In this document: in pieces, positions 34,351 to 44,365 of the stretch
Position numbering within the stretch: the first letter of the stretch is position 1
How the letters are laid out: each line of letters opens with the position of its first letter
Assembly (NCBI GenBank): GCA_012735135.1
Contig: JAAYHY010000074.1
Coordinates: 1 to 53,240 of the forward strand
Direction of reading: 5' to 3'
DNA length: 53,240 nucleotides
Source: Bacillota bacterium
GTDB lineage: Bacteria; Bacillota; UBA4882; UBA10575
The notes under the pieces: generated by a model
Database searches by the model: none
What the model was told of the DNA's origin: nothing
What the model saw: only the letters and a program-made list of their open reading frames with translations
Translations under genes and position numbers: made by a program

Positions 34351-35574
34351 CTAGATTAACCCGTATTTTTTCCCCACCCGTTCCAGCACCGCCAAGGTGT
34401 CGTCCAGGTCTTCCCGGGTATGGGTGGCCATCAGCGAGAGACGCAAACGGGACAGTCGCTTGGGGACGGCCGGATAATAGACGGAGTTGACAAAGATCCC
34501 AGCCTGATGGACTTCCCTGCTTATTTCCTTTAAGATTTGGTCGTCCCCGACGATGATCGGGATAATTGCCGTTTCCGCGTTCCCGAGGTTAAAACCCATC
34601 TGTTTCAGGTTGGCGATCATATAGTTAATATTGGACCAGAGTTTATTCCGGAGGGCGGGTTCTTTCTCAATCACGTCGATGGCGGCGCACAAGGCCGCAG
34701 CCGTCGCCGGGGGTAAGGCGGTGGAAAACATGTGGGAACGGGCGTAAAAACGCAGGTAATTAATGACTTCTTTTGTGGAGGCGACAAACCCGCCGACTCC
34801 CCCGAGGGCTTTACTGAGGGTGCCGGCGACCAGATCAATCTTTCCCTCCATCTGGAAGTGTTCGGGGGTGCCCCTGCCGTTGGCGCCAATTACCCCGGTG
34901 GCGTGGGCTTCGTCGATCATGAGCCGGGCGCCGTAACGGTCGGCGATGGCTTTGATCCCCGGCAGGTTACTGATGTCGCCATCCATACTGAAGACCCCGT
35001 CGACGATGATTAATTTTCCCAGGTAACCTTGGTCTTCGGTGGAACGTAAGACCTTCTCCAGATGGTCCAGGTCATTATGTCTGAAGGTGCGGAAGGCGCC
35101 GCCGGAGAGACGGCAACCATCAATGATGCTGGCGTGGTTGAGCCGGTCGTTAATCGCCACGTCGTTCTGGCGGACCAGGGCGGAGACGCAACCGACATTG
35201 GACGAGTAACCGGAGGTGAAGATCACGGCGTCTTCACATCCTTTCATCTTGGCCAGCTTATGTTCGAGTTCTTTATGGAGATCCAGGGTGCCGCCGAGGA
35301 GCGGGACACTACCTGCCCCCACCCCATATTTTTCCAACGCTTTGCGGGCCGCTTCCACCACCGCCGGATGGGTGGTTAGGCCCAAATAGTTGTTGGAGGC
35401 CATCATCACCATCTCCCGGATGGTATTGGTGTAGGGGTCGAGGATTTTAACCCGGCGCTCCGATGGGCTGGTCAGCACCCGTGACCAGTGGTGAAACTCA
35501 TGGACGGTCAGTTCTTCCGTAAATTCATAAAAGGGGTGGGTTTTCGCCAGGATATCCTGGTGTGGCCATTCCAA
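34351..35574 (-). CDS. Alpha-oxoamine synthase family PLP enzyme (BioF/KBL/SPT-like)
   Basis: MMASNNYLGLTTHPAVVEAARKALEKYGVGAGSVPLLGGTLDLHKELE, LMIDEAHATGVIGANGRGTPEHF, GTLSKALGGVGGFVAS. Confidence 0.88.
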   Translation of the reverse strand: MEWPHQDILAKTHPFYEFTEELTVHEFHHWSRVLTSPSERRVKILDPYTNTIREMVMMASNNYLGLTTHPAVVEAARKALEKYGVGAGSVPLLGGTLDLHKELEHKLAKMKGCEDAVIFTSGYSSNVGCVSALVRQNDVAINDRLNHASIIDGCRLSGGAFRTFRHNDLDHLEKVLRSTEDQGYLGKLIIVDGVFSMDGDISNLPGIKAIADRYGARLMIDEAHATGVIGANGRGTPEHFQMEGKIDLVAGTLSKALGGVGGFVASTKEVINYLRFYARSHMFSTALPPATAAALCAAIDVIEKEPALRNKLWSNINYMIANLKQMGFNLGNAETAIIPIIVGDDQILKEISREVHQAGIFVNSVYYPAVPKRLSRLRLSLMATHTREDLDDTLAVLERVGKKYGLI

Positions 35575-35906
35575 AAAATCACTAAGGTTTTTTCCTGCGT
35601 ATTTAATTTTTATCTCCTCCTCATGACTCGATGGGATGAAATGATAAGATGACCAAAAAAAGGTAATCCCGGAATAATATTTATCTTACTGTATCCTTTC
35701 GTCAAAAGCAAGAGAAATAGTGATATCGGAGCACACCGTTCCACCCGGTGCCCGAAAGGCTTGCCGGGGCTACCGGTTAACACGAGCGGCAAAAGAGTGA
35801 TCGAAGTGGCGTGAAGTCAGTTGGGTTGGTAACCGGGGCGGAGAAGAGGATGGTGGCGGGTGAAGACTGAACCCCGTGTTTCGGCTGTTCCTAACAGAGC
35901 ATAGAT

Positions 35907-36392
35907 TTAAATAAAGAGTTGAATCCGGGCTTCCTTTGCCAACGTGAGAAAAGTGGTGACCTCGCCAACGGTCAGATGTTCATACTTGATCAACTCCGTT
36001 TCCTTGATCCCAAGGATCTCCATGGTACCCCGGCAGGCGATAAAGTGGACCTCCCGTTCCATCGCCATCTTCAGGAGTTGGCCGACGGTTTCTGTTTGGC
36101 GGGAACGGATCAATTTATTCATCAGCCGCGCCCCGAGGCCGCCGAAGTTCATTTTGGAGAGGCCCAGCCGATCGGGGCCGACGGGCAAAAGAAGCTTAAA
36201 GAGGTGGGCCAAGGGATTGGGGTCCCGGCCTCTTTCTGCGCGCAGGAGGGCAAGCCCCCAGAAGGTAAAGAAGATGTGGGCGGTAAATCCTTCTCCTGCG
36301 GCCGTCCAGGCCAGGGCTAACGCGGAAAGCGCTTTGTCCAGATCCCCGCTGAAAAGAATGATACAGATGGCAGGTTTGTCTTGTGCCGCCAT
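35907..36392 (-). CDS. DsrE/DsrF/DrsH-like family protein
   Basis: CIILFSGDLDKALSALALAWTAAGEGFTAHIFFTFWGLALL ... EVHFIACRGTMEILGIKETELI. Confidence 0.8.
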   Translation of the reverse strand: MAAQDKPAICIILFSGDLDKALSALALAWTAAGEGFTAHIFFTFWGLALLRAERGRDPNPLAHLFKLLLPVGPDRLGLSKMNFGGLGARLMNKLIRSRQTETVGQLLKMAMEREVHFIACRGTMEILGIKETELIKYEHLTVGEVTTFLTLAKEARIQLFI

Positions 36393-36475
36393 GGGTAACC
36401 TCCTTTCGCAAAGCGGTAACAATAAAAAGTAGAATGGCGGGCAGGATTACTGTTAGTCTGCCCCGAAAACTAATT

Positions 36476-37618
36476 ATGAACCAACCAAAGGCGAAAAGGG
36501 AACGACGCTACCGGTTGGGGCAAGCTAAGATCAAAAGCGGCCGACAGGAAAGACGAGGAAAGAAGGAGTTATCGTTGATTGCGTATTATGTGGACAACTC
36601 TATTCATCAGATCCCTTCATTCATTTATATCGCCAAAGTTCTGGGGGGACCGGTCCTCACCGACGGGCCGGATGCCATCCGGATCCTGCACCAAGATTTC
36701 CCCGAAGTGCGGGCGGAGTTTTACGCCACCCGGGCCGAATTACAACGGAGGTTGGCGGAACTGCGACCGGAGGCCATCATCCAACCTGATTATTCTAAAG
36801 CTTATTTAAATGTGGATTTTGAAACCGCCCATATTCAGGTCTTCCACGGAACTTCCGATAAAACTTATGGGTATAGCGGTAAAGTCCGGGATTATGACCT
36901 CCTTTTGCTCCCGGGCGAACGGGCTTACCGGACGATGGCGGCGGCTTCCCTGCTGACGGAGGAGAATTACGCCATTGTTGGCTATCCAAAAACCGACCGG
37001 GTTTTCAACGGGGAATTTAACCGGGAGGAGACCTTGGAGCGCCTGGGCCTCGATCCGGCTTTACCCACGGTTTTATATGCGCCCACTTGGCAAGATAGTA
37101 AATTCAATACCAGCCTCCCCAAATATGGCGCGGAGGTCCTTTCCGGGCTACCGGAGGGATATAACTTGATTGTGAAACTCCATCCCAACACCAAACGGTA
37201 TGACCGGCGCAATTACAGCATGGTGGAGAGGCTGGCCGGCCAAAACCCCAGGATCAAATTGCTGGGTTATGAATACGATGTCATTCCGACGATGGCGGGG
37301 GCCGATCTTTTGATTGCCGATATTTCCTCAGTCTCCCATGAATTTCTCTGTTTCGACCGGCCCTTGGTCTTTCTCGACCCCCGTCCCTTGCCCTTTGGCA
37401 AACGGAAGACCTGGGTTTGGCAGTGCGGGCCTGTGGTGAAGCGCCGGGGCCAAGTCTGGTCGACAGTGAAAGCGGCTTTGGCCCGGCCGGAAGCCTACGC
37501 GGAGGAACGCCGGAGGGCCCGGGAAGAGATCTTCTATAAACCTGATGGGCACGCCGCCGAACGGGCGGCGGAAGCCATCCGCAATTTCTTAGAGCAAAGA
37601 AGGAAAGGACAGGCTTGA
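36476..37618 (+). CDS. CDP-glycerol glycerophosphotransferase-like protein
   Basis: HIQVFHGTSDKTYGYSGKVRDYDLLLLPGERAYR, VLYAPTWQDSKFNTSL, IVKLHPNTKRYD, ADLLIADISSVSHEFLCFDRPLVFLDPR; start uncertain (TTG near 36574 also plausible). Confidence 0.78.
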   Translation: MNQPKAKRERRYRLGQAKIKSGRQERRGKKELSLIAYYVDNSIHQIPSFIYIAKVLGGPVLTDGPDAIRILHQDFPEVRAEFYATRAELQRRLAELRPEAIIQPDYSKAYLNVDFETAHIQVFHGTSDKTYGYSGKVRDYDLLLLPGERAYRTMAAASLLTEENYAIVGYPKTDRVFNGEFNREETLERLGLDPALPTVLYAPTWQDSKFNTSLPKYGAEVLSGLPEGYNLIVKLHPNTKRYDRRNYSMVERLAGQNPRIKLLGYEYDVIPTMAGADLLIADISSVSHEFLCFDRPLVFLDPRPLPFGKRKTWVWQCGPVVKRRGQVWSTVKAALARPEAYAEERRRAREEIFYKPDGHAAERAAEAIRNFLEQRRKGQA

Positions 37619-37619
37619 T

Positions 37620-39464
37620 TTGGGGAAAACAATGGAGACCAGCAAAGGAACGAAAAGGGAAAACAAAAAACGTATGAGCACCGGTTTCCGGCTCTTTCTT
37701 TACGTTAGACCATACTGGAAGGAATTGATCGGGGCCATCGTGGCCATGGCCCTGGTTTCCCTCGTTAATCTGGCGTTTCCTTACATTTTTGGGAATTACC
37801 TCATTGACCGGGTTTTCAATGGGGGCGGAAATCTAAAACTCTTAAACCTGATTGTGGGAGGCGTTCTTTTTCTCGCTGTCTTTAAAGGGATCTTTTCCTA
37901 TTTCCAACGGTACCTCACCAGTTATTTAGGACAACGGGTCGTGGCCAACCTGCGGGAAGAGGTTTTTCAGCACTTACAAAGGATGTCGGTGGGTTTTTTG
38001 GAGGGGCAGCGGGTTGGCGAGCTGATCGCCAGGATCACCAGTGACGTGGGGCAGATTCAAAATATCGTTTCCTCCGGGTTTATCTCCCTCCTTTCCAATT
38101 TGATTATGTTGATTGGGATCATTACCGCCGTCTTGCTGATTAACTGGCGCTTGGCTTTAATTACCCTCACCGTGTTACCGCTCATTGTTTATGTGGTCTC
38201 TAAAGCCGGCCGCCGGATCCGGGGGATCAGCCACCGGGTTCAGGAGAAGATTGCCGATCTGACGGCGATGCTTCAAGAGACCTTTACCGGGATTCGTGTG
38301 GTAAAGGCTTTTACCATGGAAAAACATGAGGAGAAAAGGTTTGCCCGGGAAAACGAAGCCAATTTTAATGCGAATATGAAGTCGGCGCAAGCCTTGGCTT
38401 TTTTAACCCCGACGGTGGAAATCCTTTATGTGGTGGGACTGGCCCTTGTGCTTTGGTTTGGCGGGCTGGAGGTTTTCTACGGACGGTTAACCACCGGAGG
38501 TTTAGTTACGTTCTTTACCTACATCGGGATGCTCGGAACCCCGATTACCACTCTGACCAACACCTTCAACTCTTTTCAGCAGGCGTTGGCCGGAGCCGAC
38601 CGTTTGTTTGGGATCTTGGATTCCAAAGAAGATTTACAGGATAAACCAAACGCCATTGTGTTGCCGGAAATTAGGGGTGAAGTGGAATTTGCCGATGTCA
38701 GCTTCGGGTACCGCCCGGGCCAAGAGATTCTTTCCGGGATCAATCTTAAGGTGGCGCCCGGTGAGGTCGTGGCCTTGGTGGGGCCCAGCGGGGCCGGGAA
38801 GACCAGTCTGGTTAATTTGATACCCCGTTTTTACGTACCCACCAGGGGGGCGGTGCTGATTGACGGGTATGATGTCCGGGATGTTAAAATAGCCTCCCTT
38901 CGCCGGCAGATCGGCCTGGTCCCCCAGGAGACGATTTTGTTCGGGGTTTCCATTTGGGAGAATATTGCCTACGGGAAACCCGATGCTACGGAGGAGGAGA
39001 TCATTGCTGCGGCAAAGATGGCCAATGCCCACGAGTTCATCTCGGCCCTCCCCGACGGTTATCAAACCCTTGCCGGAGAACGGGGTTCCCAACTTTCCGG
39101 GGGGCAGAAGCAACGGATCGCCATCGCCCGGGCGCTGTTACGGAACCCGCGCATTCTGATTTTAGATGAAGCCACCTCGGCTTTGGACACGGAAGCGGAA
39201 CGGTTGGTGCAGGAAGCCTTGGAGCGGTTATTAAAAGGAAGAACCACTTTTATTATTGCCCATCGTCTCTCCACCGTCCAGGGGGCCGATAAAATCGTGG
39301 TCCTTTCCGGAGGAAAAGTTGTTGAGGTCGGTACCCATGAAGAGTTATTGCGCGCCCATGGTCTCTACGCCAAAATGCATGGCGATGGCCGGATGTTTGG
39401 AAATGACGAAGAGGGGCAAGGTGTGAATGGGAAGGGGGAGAAGGGTGAGCGTGTTGGAGAATGA
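37620..39464 (+). CDS. ABC exporter (fused TM + ATPase), MsbA-like lipid flippase candidate
   Basis: Six-TM exporter domain plus GPSGAGKTSLVNLIPRFY, QLSGGQKQRIAIARALLRNPRILILDEATSALD; next to LPS-type genes. Confidence 0.88.
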   Translation: MGKTMETSKGTKRENKKRMSTGFRLFLYVRPYWKELIGAIVAMALVSLVNLAFPYIFGNYLIDRVFNGGGNLKLLNLIVGGVLFLAVFKGIFSYFQRYLTSYLGQRVVANLREEVFQHLQRMSVGFLEGQRVGELIARITSDVGQIQNIVSSGFISLLSNLIMLIGIITAVLLINWRLALITLTVLPLIVYVVSKAGRRIRGISHRVQEKIADLTAMLQETFTGIRVVKAFTMEKHEEKRFARENEANFNANMKSAQALAFLTPTVEILYVVGLALVLWFGGLEVFYGRLTTGGLVTFFTYIGMLGTPITTLTNTFNSFQQALAGADRLFGILDSKEDLQDKPNAIVLPEIRGEVEFADVSFGYRPGQEILSGINLKVAPGEVVALVGPSGAGKTSLVNLIPRFYVPTRGAVLIDGYDVRDVKIASLRRQIGLVPQETILFGVSIWENIAYGKPDATEEEIIAAAKMANAHEFISALPDGYQTLAGERGSQLSGGQKQRIAIARALLRNPRILILDEATSALDTEAERLVQEALERLLKGRTTFIIAHRLSTVQGADKIVVLSGGKVVEVGTHEELLRAHGLYAKMHGDGRMFGNDEEGQGVNGKGEKGERVGE

Positions 39465-40668
39465 GCAACGCCGGCGGGTGCTCTTGATCAGTAATGGCCA
39501 TGGGGAGGATGAGATCGCCGCTGTATTAGGCGAACAGTTGGCGCAAGTTTCGCCCGAATTTGAACTGCTTGGCTTCCCCCTGGTGGGCGCCGGCCGGGCT
39601 TACGCCGCAAAGGGAATTGATATTCTGATGGCCGCCGAAACGTTGCCCAGTGGGGGCTTTACCCGGAACAGCCTGGGAAATTTCCTGCGGGATGTCAAAG
39701 CGGGACTCTTTCGTCAAATCGGCGCCCAGATTAAAATGAGCCGTCAGGTTAGGCATAGGGTGGATTTGGCGGTCTGTGTCGGCGATGTTTATCTTCTGAC
39801 CTTAGCGGGGCTTTTTTTAAAGCGGCCGCTCTTCTTTCTGCCCACGGCGAAATCCGATTATATTGCGCCCCATCTTTGGATCGAGATCCGGATCATGCGC
39901 CGGTTTTGCCGGCAAATTTTCCCCCGGGATGCGCGGACGGCCGCATCCTTGTCTCGCCATGGCTTGCCCGCCGAATTTGTCGGCAATCTGATGATGGACT
40001 GTCTGTCCTTTCAAAACCCCGCTGCTTTTCGGGGGGAAGAGGGATGGGTCATCCTCCTCCTTCCCGGCAGCCGGGAGGAAGCCTACGCGAATATGAAGGA
40101 TTTGGCCGCGGCGGTGGTGGCTTTGGAAAAATTAGCGGCGGGGCAAGGGACCAAGGAGAACCGCCGTTATCTGGTGGCTTTAGCCGGCGGTTTGCACTTT
40201 AAGGAATTAAGCAAGGCGTTGGGCCCGGATGGTTGGCAAGGAGCGGAACCGGGGCCGGAAGAAGCTGCCAGGGGCATCGTTGGACACCTGGACCGGAAAG
40301 ACGCCGCCGGCGGCTTACGGATCACAATCGCGCAAGGAAGGTTTGGCGATCTCCTCGCCGCCAGTGATCTCGTGATCGGGTTGGCGGGAACCGGGAATGA
40401 ACAAGCTGCGGGATTGGGGAAACCGGTCCTGACTTTTCCGGGCCGGGGAGCCCAATTTACGAAGGTCTTCGCGGAGAGACAAAAAAGGTTGTTGGGGGAT
40501 TCCGTCCGCCTGCTGGTCAGGGAACCGGAGGTGGTGGCCAAGGCCGCCTTGGAGCTGCTGCGTGATCCGGCGGCCCGGGAGCAGATGGGCAAAAGCGGGC
40601 GGGAACGGATGGGCGATCCGGGCGGAGCCCGGAAACTTGCTCTCCGGATCAAGGAATACTTGGCCTAA
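39445..40668 (+). CDS. Lipid-A-disaccharide synthase-related glycosyltransferase
   Basis: LLISNGHGEDEIAAVLGEQL, LLPGSREEAYANMKDLAAAVVAL, VIGLAGTGNEQAAGLGKPVLTFPGRGAQFT; resembles the LpxB-related family, not canonical LpxB. Confidence 0.75.
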   Translation: MSVLENEQRRRVLLISNGHGEDEIAAVLGEQLAQVSPEFELLGFPLVGAGRAYAAKGIDILMAAETLPSGGFTRNSLGNFLRDVKAGLFRQIGAQIKMSRQVRHRVDLAVCVGDVYLLTLAGLFLKRPLFFLPTAKSDYIAPHLWIEIRIMRRFCRQIFPRDARTAASLSRHGLPAEFVGNLMMDCLSFQNPAAFRGEEGWVILLLPGSREEAYANMKDLAAAVVALEKLAAGQGTKENRRYLVALAGGLHFKELSKALGPDGWQGAEPGPEEAARGIVGHLDRKDAAGGLRITIAQGRFGDLLAASDLVIGLAGTGNEQAAGLGKPVLTFPGRGAQFTKVFAERQKRLLGDSVRLLVREPEVVAKAALELLRDPAAREQMGKSGRERMGDPGGARKLALRIKEYLA

Positions 40669-40688
40669 GGTTTGGCCTGTGGTTCGGC

Positions 40689-41606
40689 CTAAGGTTCGTT
40701 CTTTCCCAATGCTTCTTTAAGGCCTTGGACATAAGCGTAACTCCGCATGATGCTGAGGATCAGATCAAAGACCAATTTATACCCCTTTTTTTCACAAAAA
40801 GCCAAGAGTTTGGTGGTACCCGGCCGTTCCGGCCAGCGAAAAGGGGTCAAAAATCTAATCCAGGCAAAAAAAACCGGCGTGATCAGAGTCACCATTTTCA
40901 CGCTGAAGGATGGGTGCTTCCGGTAAAAGAGAACGGCCATATGGCCCCGTTCCCGTTCCTTACTGAGGATGGCCGGGACTTTTTCCAAGGTAACGGGGGC
41001 CTGCACGTGATAACTCCAGGCGGTGAGATTTTTCACCCGCTTTAAGCCAAGCTGTCGTAAACGGTGGCCGAGTTCCAGATCTTCCCACCCGTATTCGACA
41101 AAACCCTCATCAAAGAGGCCGGCGGCAATTAGCTTGTCCCGTTCCACCGAGACATTTCCGGTGGCAAAAAAAGCCCGGGAATAATCATTATACTGTGGCG
41201 CTTTTTCGTTGGGATCAGCCGGGGTGGGCGTGTTCAGCACAGAACCGTTGACGACGAAACCGGGGCGCGTATGGGCGGCAAGATGGCTGACGATAAATTC
41301 CCGGCGGACAATCATGTCGCTGTCCAAAAAGATAACGATGCGGGCCCGGGCCGCCAAGGCTCCGGTATTACGGGCGCGCGCCCGTCCCGAATGTTCCAGC
41401 CGGATATACCGCAGGACGCAAGGGGCTTCCTTCTGCAGGCCGGCGACGACCGCCGGGGTCTCATCGGTGGAACCGTCATCCACCACGATAAGCTCGTAGG
41501 AGGTGGGGGGAGCCGTTTGGTTAAAGAGCGCCCGTAAACAAAAGGGAAGAAGATCCCGGGAATTGTAAGTAGGAATTACTACACTGGCTTCTAAGCCCAC
41601 CGTCAA
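40689..41606 (-). CDS. Family 2 glycosyltransferase
   Basis: ASVVIPTYNSRDLLPFCLRALFNQTAPPTSYELIVVDDGSTDETPAVV, FLDSDMIVRREFI, YGWEDLELGHRLRQLG. Confidence 0.92.
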   Translation of the reverse strand: MTVGLEASVVIPTYNSRDLLPFCLRALFNQTAPPTSYELIVVDDGSTDETPAVVAGLQKEAPCVLRYIRLEHSGRARARNTGALAARARIVIFLDSDMIVRREFIVSHLAAHTRPGFVVNGSVLNTPTPADPNEKAPQYNDYSRAFFATGNVSVERDKLIAAGLFDEGFVEYGWEDLELGHRLRQLGLKRVKNLTAWSYHVQAPVTLEKVPAILSKERERGHMAVLFYRKHPSFSVKMVTLITPVFFAWIRFLTPFRWPERPGTTKLLAFCEKKGYKLVFDLILSIMRSYAYVQGLKEALGKNEP

Positions 41607-41621
41607 AAACTCCTTTTGTGC

Positions 41622-42896
41622 TTAATTGCTCTTTCCGTTGTTTCCCTTATTCAGATGAAGAGCGAATTCTTGGAATTGGTAGTTTCCGGCTTTATTTGCT
41701 TCCATGGCGTAGAGCCCGACGGACAAACCAAGAAGGAGCCAAAAACCAATGCCAATATTGGTTTTCCAGATCGGGAGATCAACTTGTTGATGGATGAGAA
41801 CGCCCACGAGCGTCGCAAATATGCCCTGATAAAAAGAGTTCCCGCTTTTGGCCAACTTATAAGCCAGAAAATAGGTGAGGGCAAAAGCTAAGAAAAAGAG
41901 GACGAAACCGATTAACCCCAATTCGGTGGCCATTTGGAGAAAGATATTATGGGCAAAAGCAAAGGTTTGGTCTTTTTTCGCCGACGGGGGGGCGTAGTCG
42001 GGATAGACGGCGGGGAAAACCCCTAAACCTATGCCCAGGACCGGTTTGTCCTTAATCATGTTTAGACTGGCTTGCCAAATATGAATCCTGGTCATATTCC
42101 CTCCCTTTTCCAGGGAAAAAATAGATAGAAAGCGGTCATTGAGTTTAGGGTTGGTCACTAGGAGACAAGCGGCAATCAAAAGGATGATCAGGAAGACCAG
42201 GGCAATTTTCTTTTTGTAGTTAAGAACCATGAGGATAAATAACATGCCGATAAAGCCAAGCCAGGCGCCGCGGGATTGGGTGGCCAAGAGGGCGCAAACG
42301 GACGCCGTTAAAAAGGGGAAAACAAAGTAGGAGTAAGGTTTCCCTCTGGATAAGAGAAAACCGATGCCGACTCCGGTGTACATGATGATTAAAGTCCCAA
42401 GACTGTTGGGTCCGCCAAAAAGTTCAGCCCGGGAAAGGTTCAGCACAAAATAGCGGATTAAGGTCGCCAGCGAGACGAGGGTCCCGCCGCAAGTAAAGAG
42501 AAGAAAGCAAGTGGTGAGGAACTTCCGGTCAGCGAAGGCAAGACGTTGGCCTCCGAAGAAATAGAAATAAAAGACTAAGGTCAAGGCCAAGGAGAGTAAG
42601 AGAGAATTTATGGGTTGCTTTGAGAAAAAGCTATTTAAGAACATATAAACCAGTAAGAAAATAAAGAGCAACCCAGCCCGCCTCGGCAAATCCGATGCGG
42701 ATGTAGGGATTAGCTCCTGCTTTTTCCGGCTGAACAGAGAGGCGAGTTTGGAGATTAATAGAAAGAAAAGACCAAAGTAGGGTTGTCCGCTCGGGATTAA
42801 GGCAAAGGTTAAGTACCAACCGATCTTTTCTAATATATCCTGAATATTCTTACTTTGGTCTTTGATGTCCTGGGCTTGCGGGGTGCTCATCGGCAT
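41622..42896 (-). CDS. O-antigen ligase / polymerase-like membrane protein (Wzy_C)
   Basis: About 10 hydrophobic segments; TQSRGAWLGFIGM, WQASLNMIKDKPVLGIGLGVFPAVYPDYAPPSAKKDQTFAFAHNIFLQMATELGLIGFVLF. Confidence 0.85.
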   Translation of the reverse strand: MPMSTPQAQDIKDQSKNIQDILEKIGWYLTFALIPSGQPYFGLFFLLISKLASLFSRKKQELIPTSASDLPRRAGLLFIFLLVYMFLNSFFSKQPINSLLLSLALTLVFYFYFFGGQRLAFADRKFLTTCFLLFTCGGTLVSLATLIRYFVLNLSRAELFGGPNSLGTLIIMYTGVGIGFLLSRGKPYSYFVFPFLTASVCALLATQSRGAWLGFIGMLFILMVLNYKKKIALVFLIILLIAACLLVTNPKLNDRFLSIFSLEKGGNMTRIHIWQASLNMIKDKPVLGIGLGVFPAVYPDYAPPSAKKDQTFAFAHNIFLQMATELGLIGFVLFFLAFALTYFLAYKLAKSGNSFYQGIFATLVGVLIHQQVDLPIWKTNIGIGFWLLLGLSVGLYAMEANKAGNYQFQEFALHLNKGNNGKSN

Positions 42897-43069
42897 TCAT
42901 CCCTTCTGCAATTTATATCATCGGGAATGACAAAACGTACACTCATTATATCATAACTTACAAAAAGGCGAAAGTTTAACAGAAAAGTATCCTGGAGCGG
43001 ATAGACATGAATATCATCATCGGATAAGAAGGACTTTCGCCTCAATCTACTTCGATGGGAGTTGGAAAT

Positions 43070-44362
43070 ATGTTAGAGCCGTTGGATCTTATCATCACCG
43101 TAAACAGTCCGGGCGAAGTCTCCGGATGGTTGAAGCCGGTTGTTCATGCCCTTCAGGACTTCCCATGGACGTACCGGATTACGGTTTTTATCCCGCCGTG
43201 CCCTTTTGCCAGCGGCGCCGAAAGCCGGGTTGTTGAGGAAATTCCCCAAGTAAAGCAGGTGGTCGGTGCGGAAGAGACGGTCCGTTTCATTATCAGCGGG
43301 AAATTACCGGCCAAATTTAACCCGGCAGGAAGGGGGATTGTCCTTTTTTTAGGGGGCGATCTGACTTATGCCGCCTTATTAGCGAAACGCCTCCGGTACC
43401 CGGCGGTCGCGTACACAGAGGGTCTGACCAACTGGGCCCGTTTCTTTGCCCGGTTTGCCATGGCTTACCCTTGGATGGCGGATAAAGTAAAGAAGCCGGC
43501 GGTGAAAAGGAAAACCCAGGTGATTGGGAATATAATGTTAGATGCGGTTAAACCGGAGTATTCGAAAGAAGAGATGAAAAAATTGCTGGGGAATGAGGAG
43601 GCTCCCGGCTTATTGCTGCTTCCCGGAAGCCGCCCGGCCCATTTCCAATATATGCTTGCTTTTTACGTGAAAACAGTAGAAAAAATCAAAGCGCAGATGC
43701 CGTCGCTCACGACGGTGGTGAGTGTTTCGCCCTTTGTGACGGAAGGACAACTAGCGGCTGCCCTTTCCGGCTGGGGGGCTCAGGAATGGGGATTGTCAGC
43801 CACCTACCTTCCAGCAAGGGAAGAAACCTTTGACGCCGGTGGTGCTTTAAAGGCCCTGGGTGAGATTGAAACAGCGGCCGGTGTGCGCATTCCCTGTTTC
43901 CAACATCAGCAGTATGCCTTAATGAACTGGGCGGATTTAGCATTGACGATCCCCGGAACGAATACGGTTGAACTGGCGACGCTGGGTGTGCCGATGGTCG
44001 TCACCATTCCGCTAAACCACCCGGAAGAGATCCCCCTTGAAGGGCTGGCGGGATTGATCGGCGGGCTTCCCCTCTTGGGGAAAGTGCTGAAAAGGAAGTT
44101 AATCCCCAGGTTTCAGGCCAAGATTAAGTTTGCGGCTTGGCCGAACCGGCTGGCCAAAGCACAGATTGTCCCGGAATTAATCGGGAGGATTTACCCCGAC
44201 GAAGTAGCGGAAGTTGCACTCGGGATGTTACAGGATGAATCAGGTCTTGCCCAAATTTCGCAACGGCTCCAAGCCACGGTGGGTGAACCGGGGGCAGCCC
44301 GGCGGTTAATCCATATCCTTGAAGAAGTTATAAGAACCACCTATCACCAAGAGCTCAATTAA
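43070..44362 (+). CDS. LpxB-like glycosyltransferase (second paralog)
   Basis: NSPGEVSGWLKPVVHAL, VLFLGGDLTYAALLAKRL, NIMLDAVKPEY, LLLLPGSRPAHFQYMLAFYV, IPGTNTVELATLGVPMVVTIPLN; similar in layout to LpxB (LPGSR, SGTATLEAALLGVPMVV). Confidence 0.65.
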   Translation: MLEPLDLIITVNSPGEVSGWLKPVVHALQDFPWTYRITVFIPPCPFASGAESRVVEEIPQVKQVVGAEETVRFIISGKLPAKFNPAGRGIVLFLGGDLTYAALLAKRLRYPAVAYTEGLTNWARFFARFAMAYPWMADKVKKPAVKRKTQVIGNIMLDAVKPEYSKEEMKKLLGNEEAPGLLLLPGSRPAHFQYMLAFYVKTVEKIKAQMPSLTTVVSVSPFVTEGQLAAALSGWGAQEWGLSATYLPAREETFDAGGALKALGEIETAAGVRIPCFQHQQYALMNWADLALTIPGTNTVELATLGVPMVVTIPLNHPEEIPLEGLAGLIGGLPLLGKVLKRKLIPRFQAKIKFAAWPNRLAKAQIVPELIGRIYPDEVAEVALGMLQDESGLAQISQRLQATVGEPGAARRLIHILEEVIRTTYHQELN

Positions 44363-44365
44363 TCG

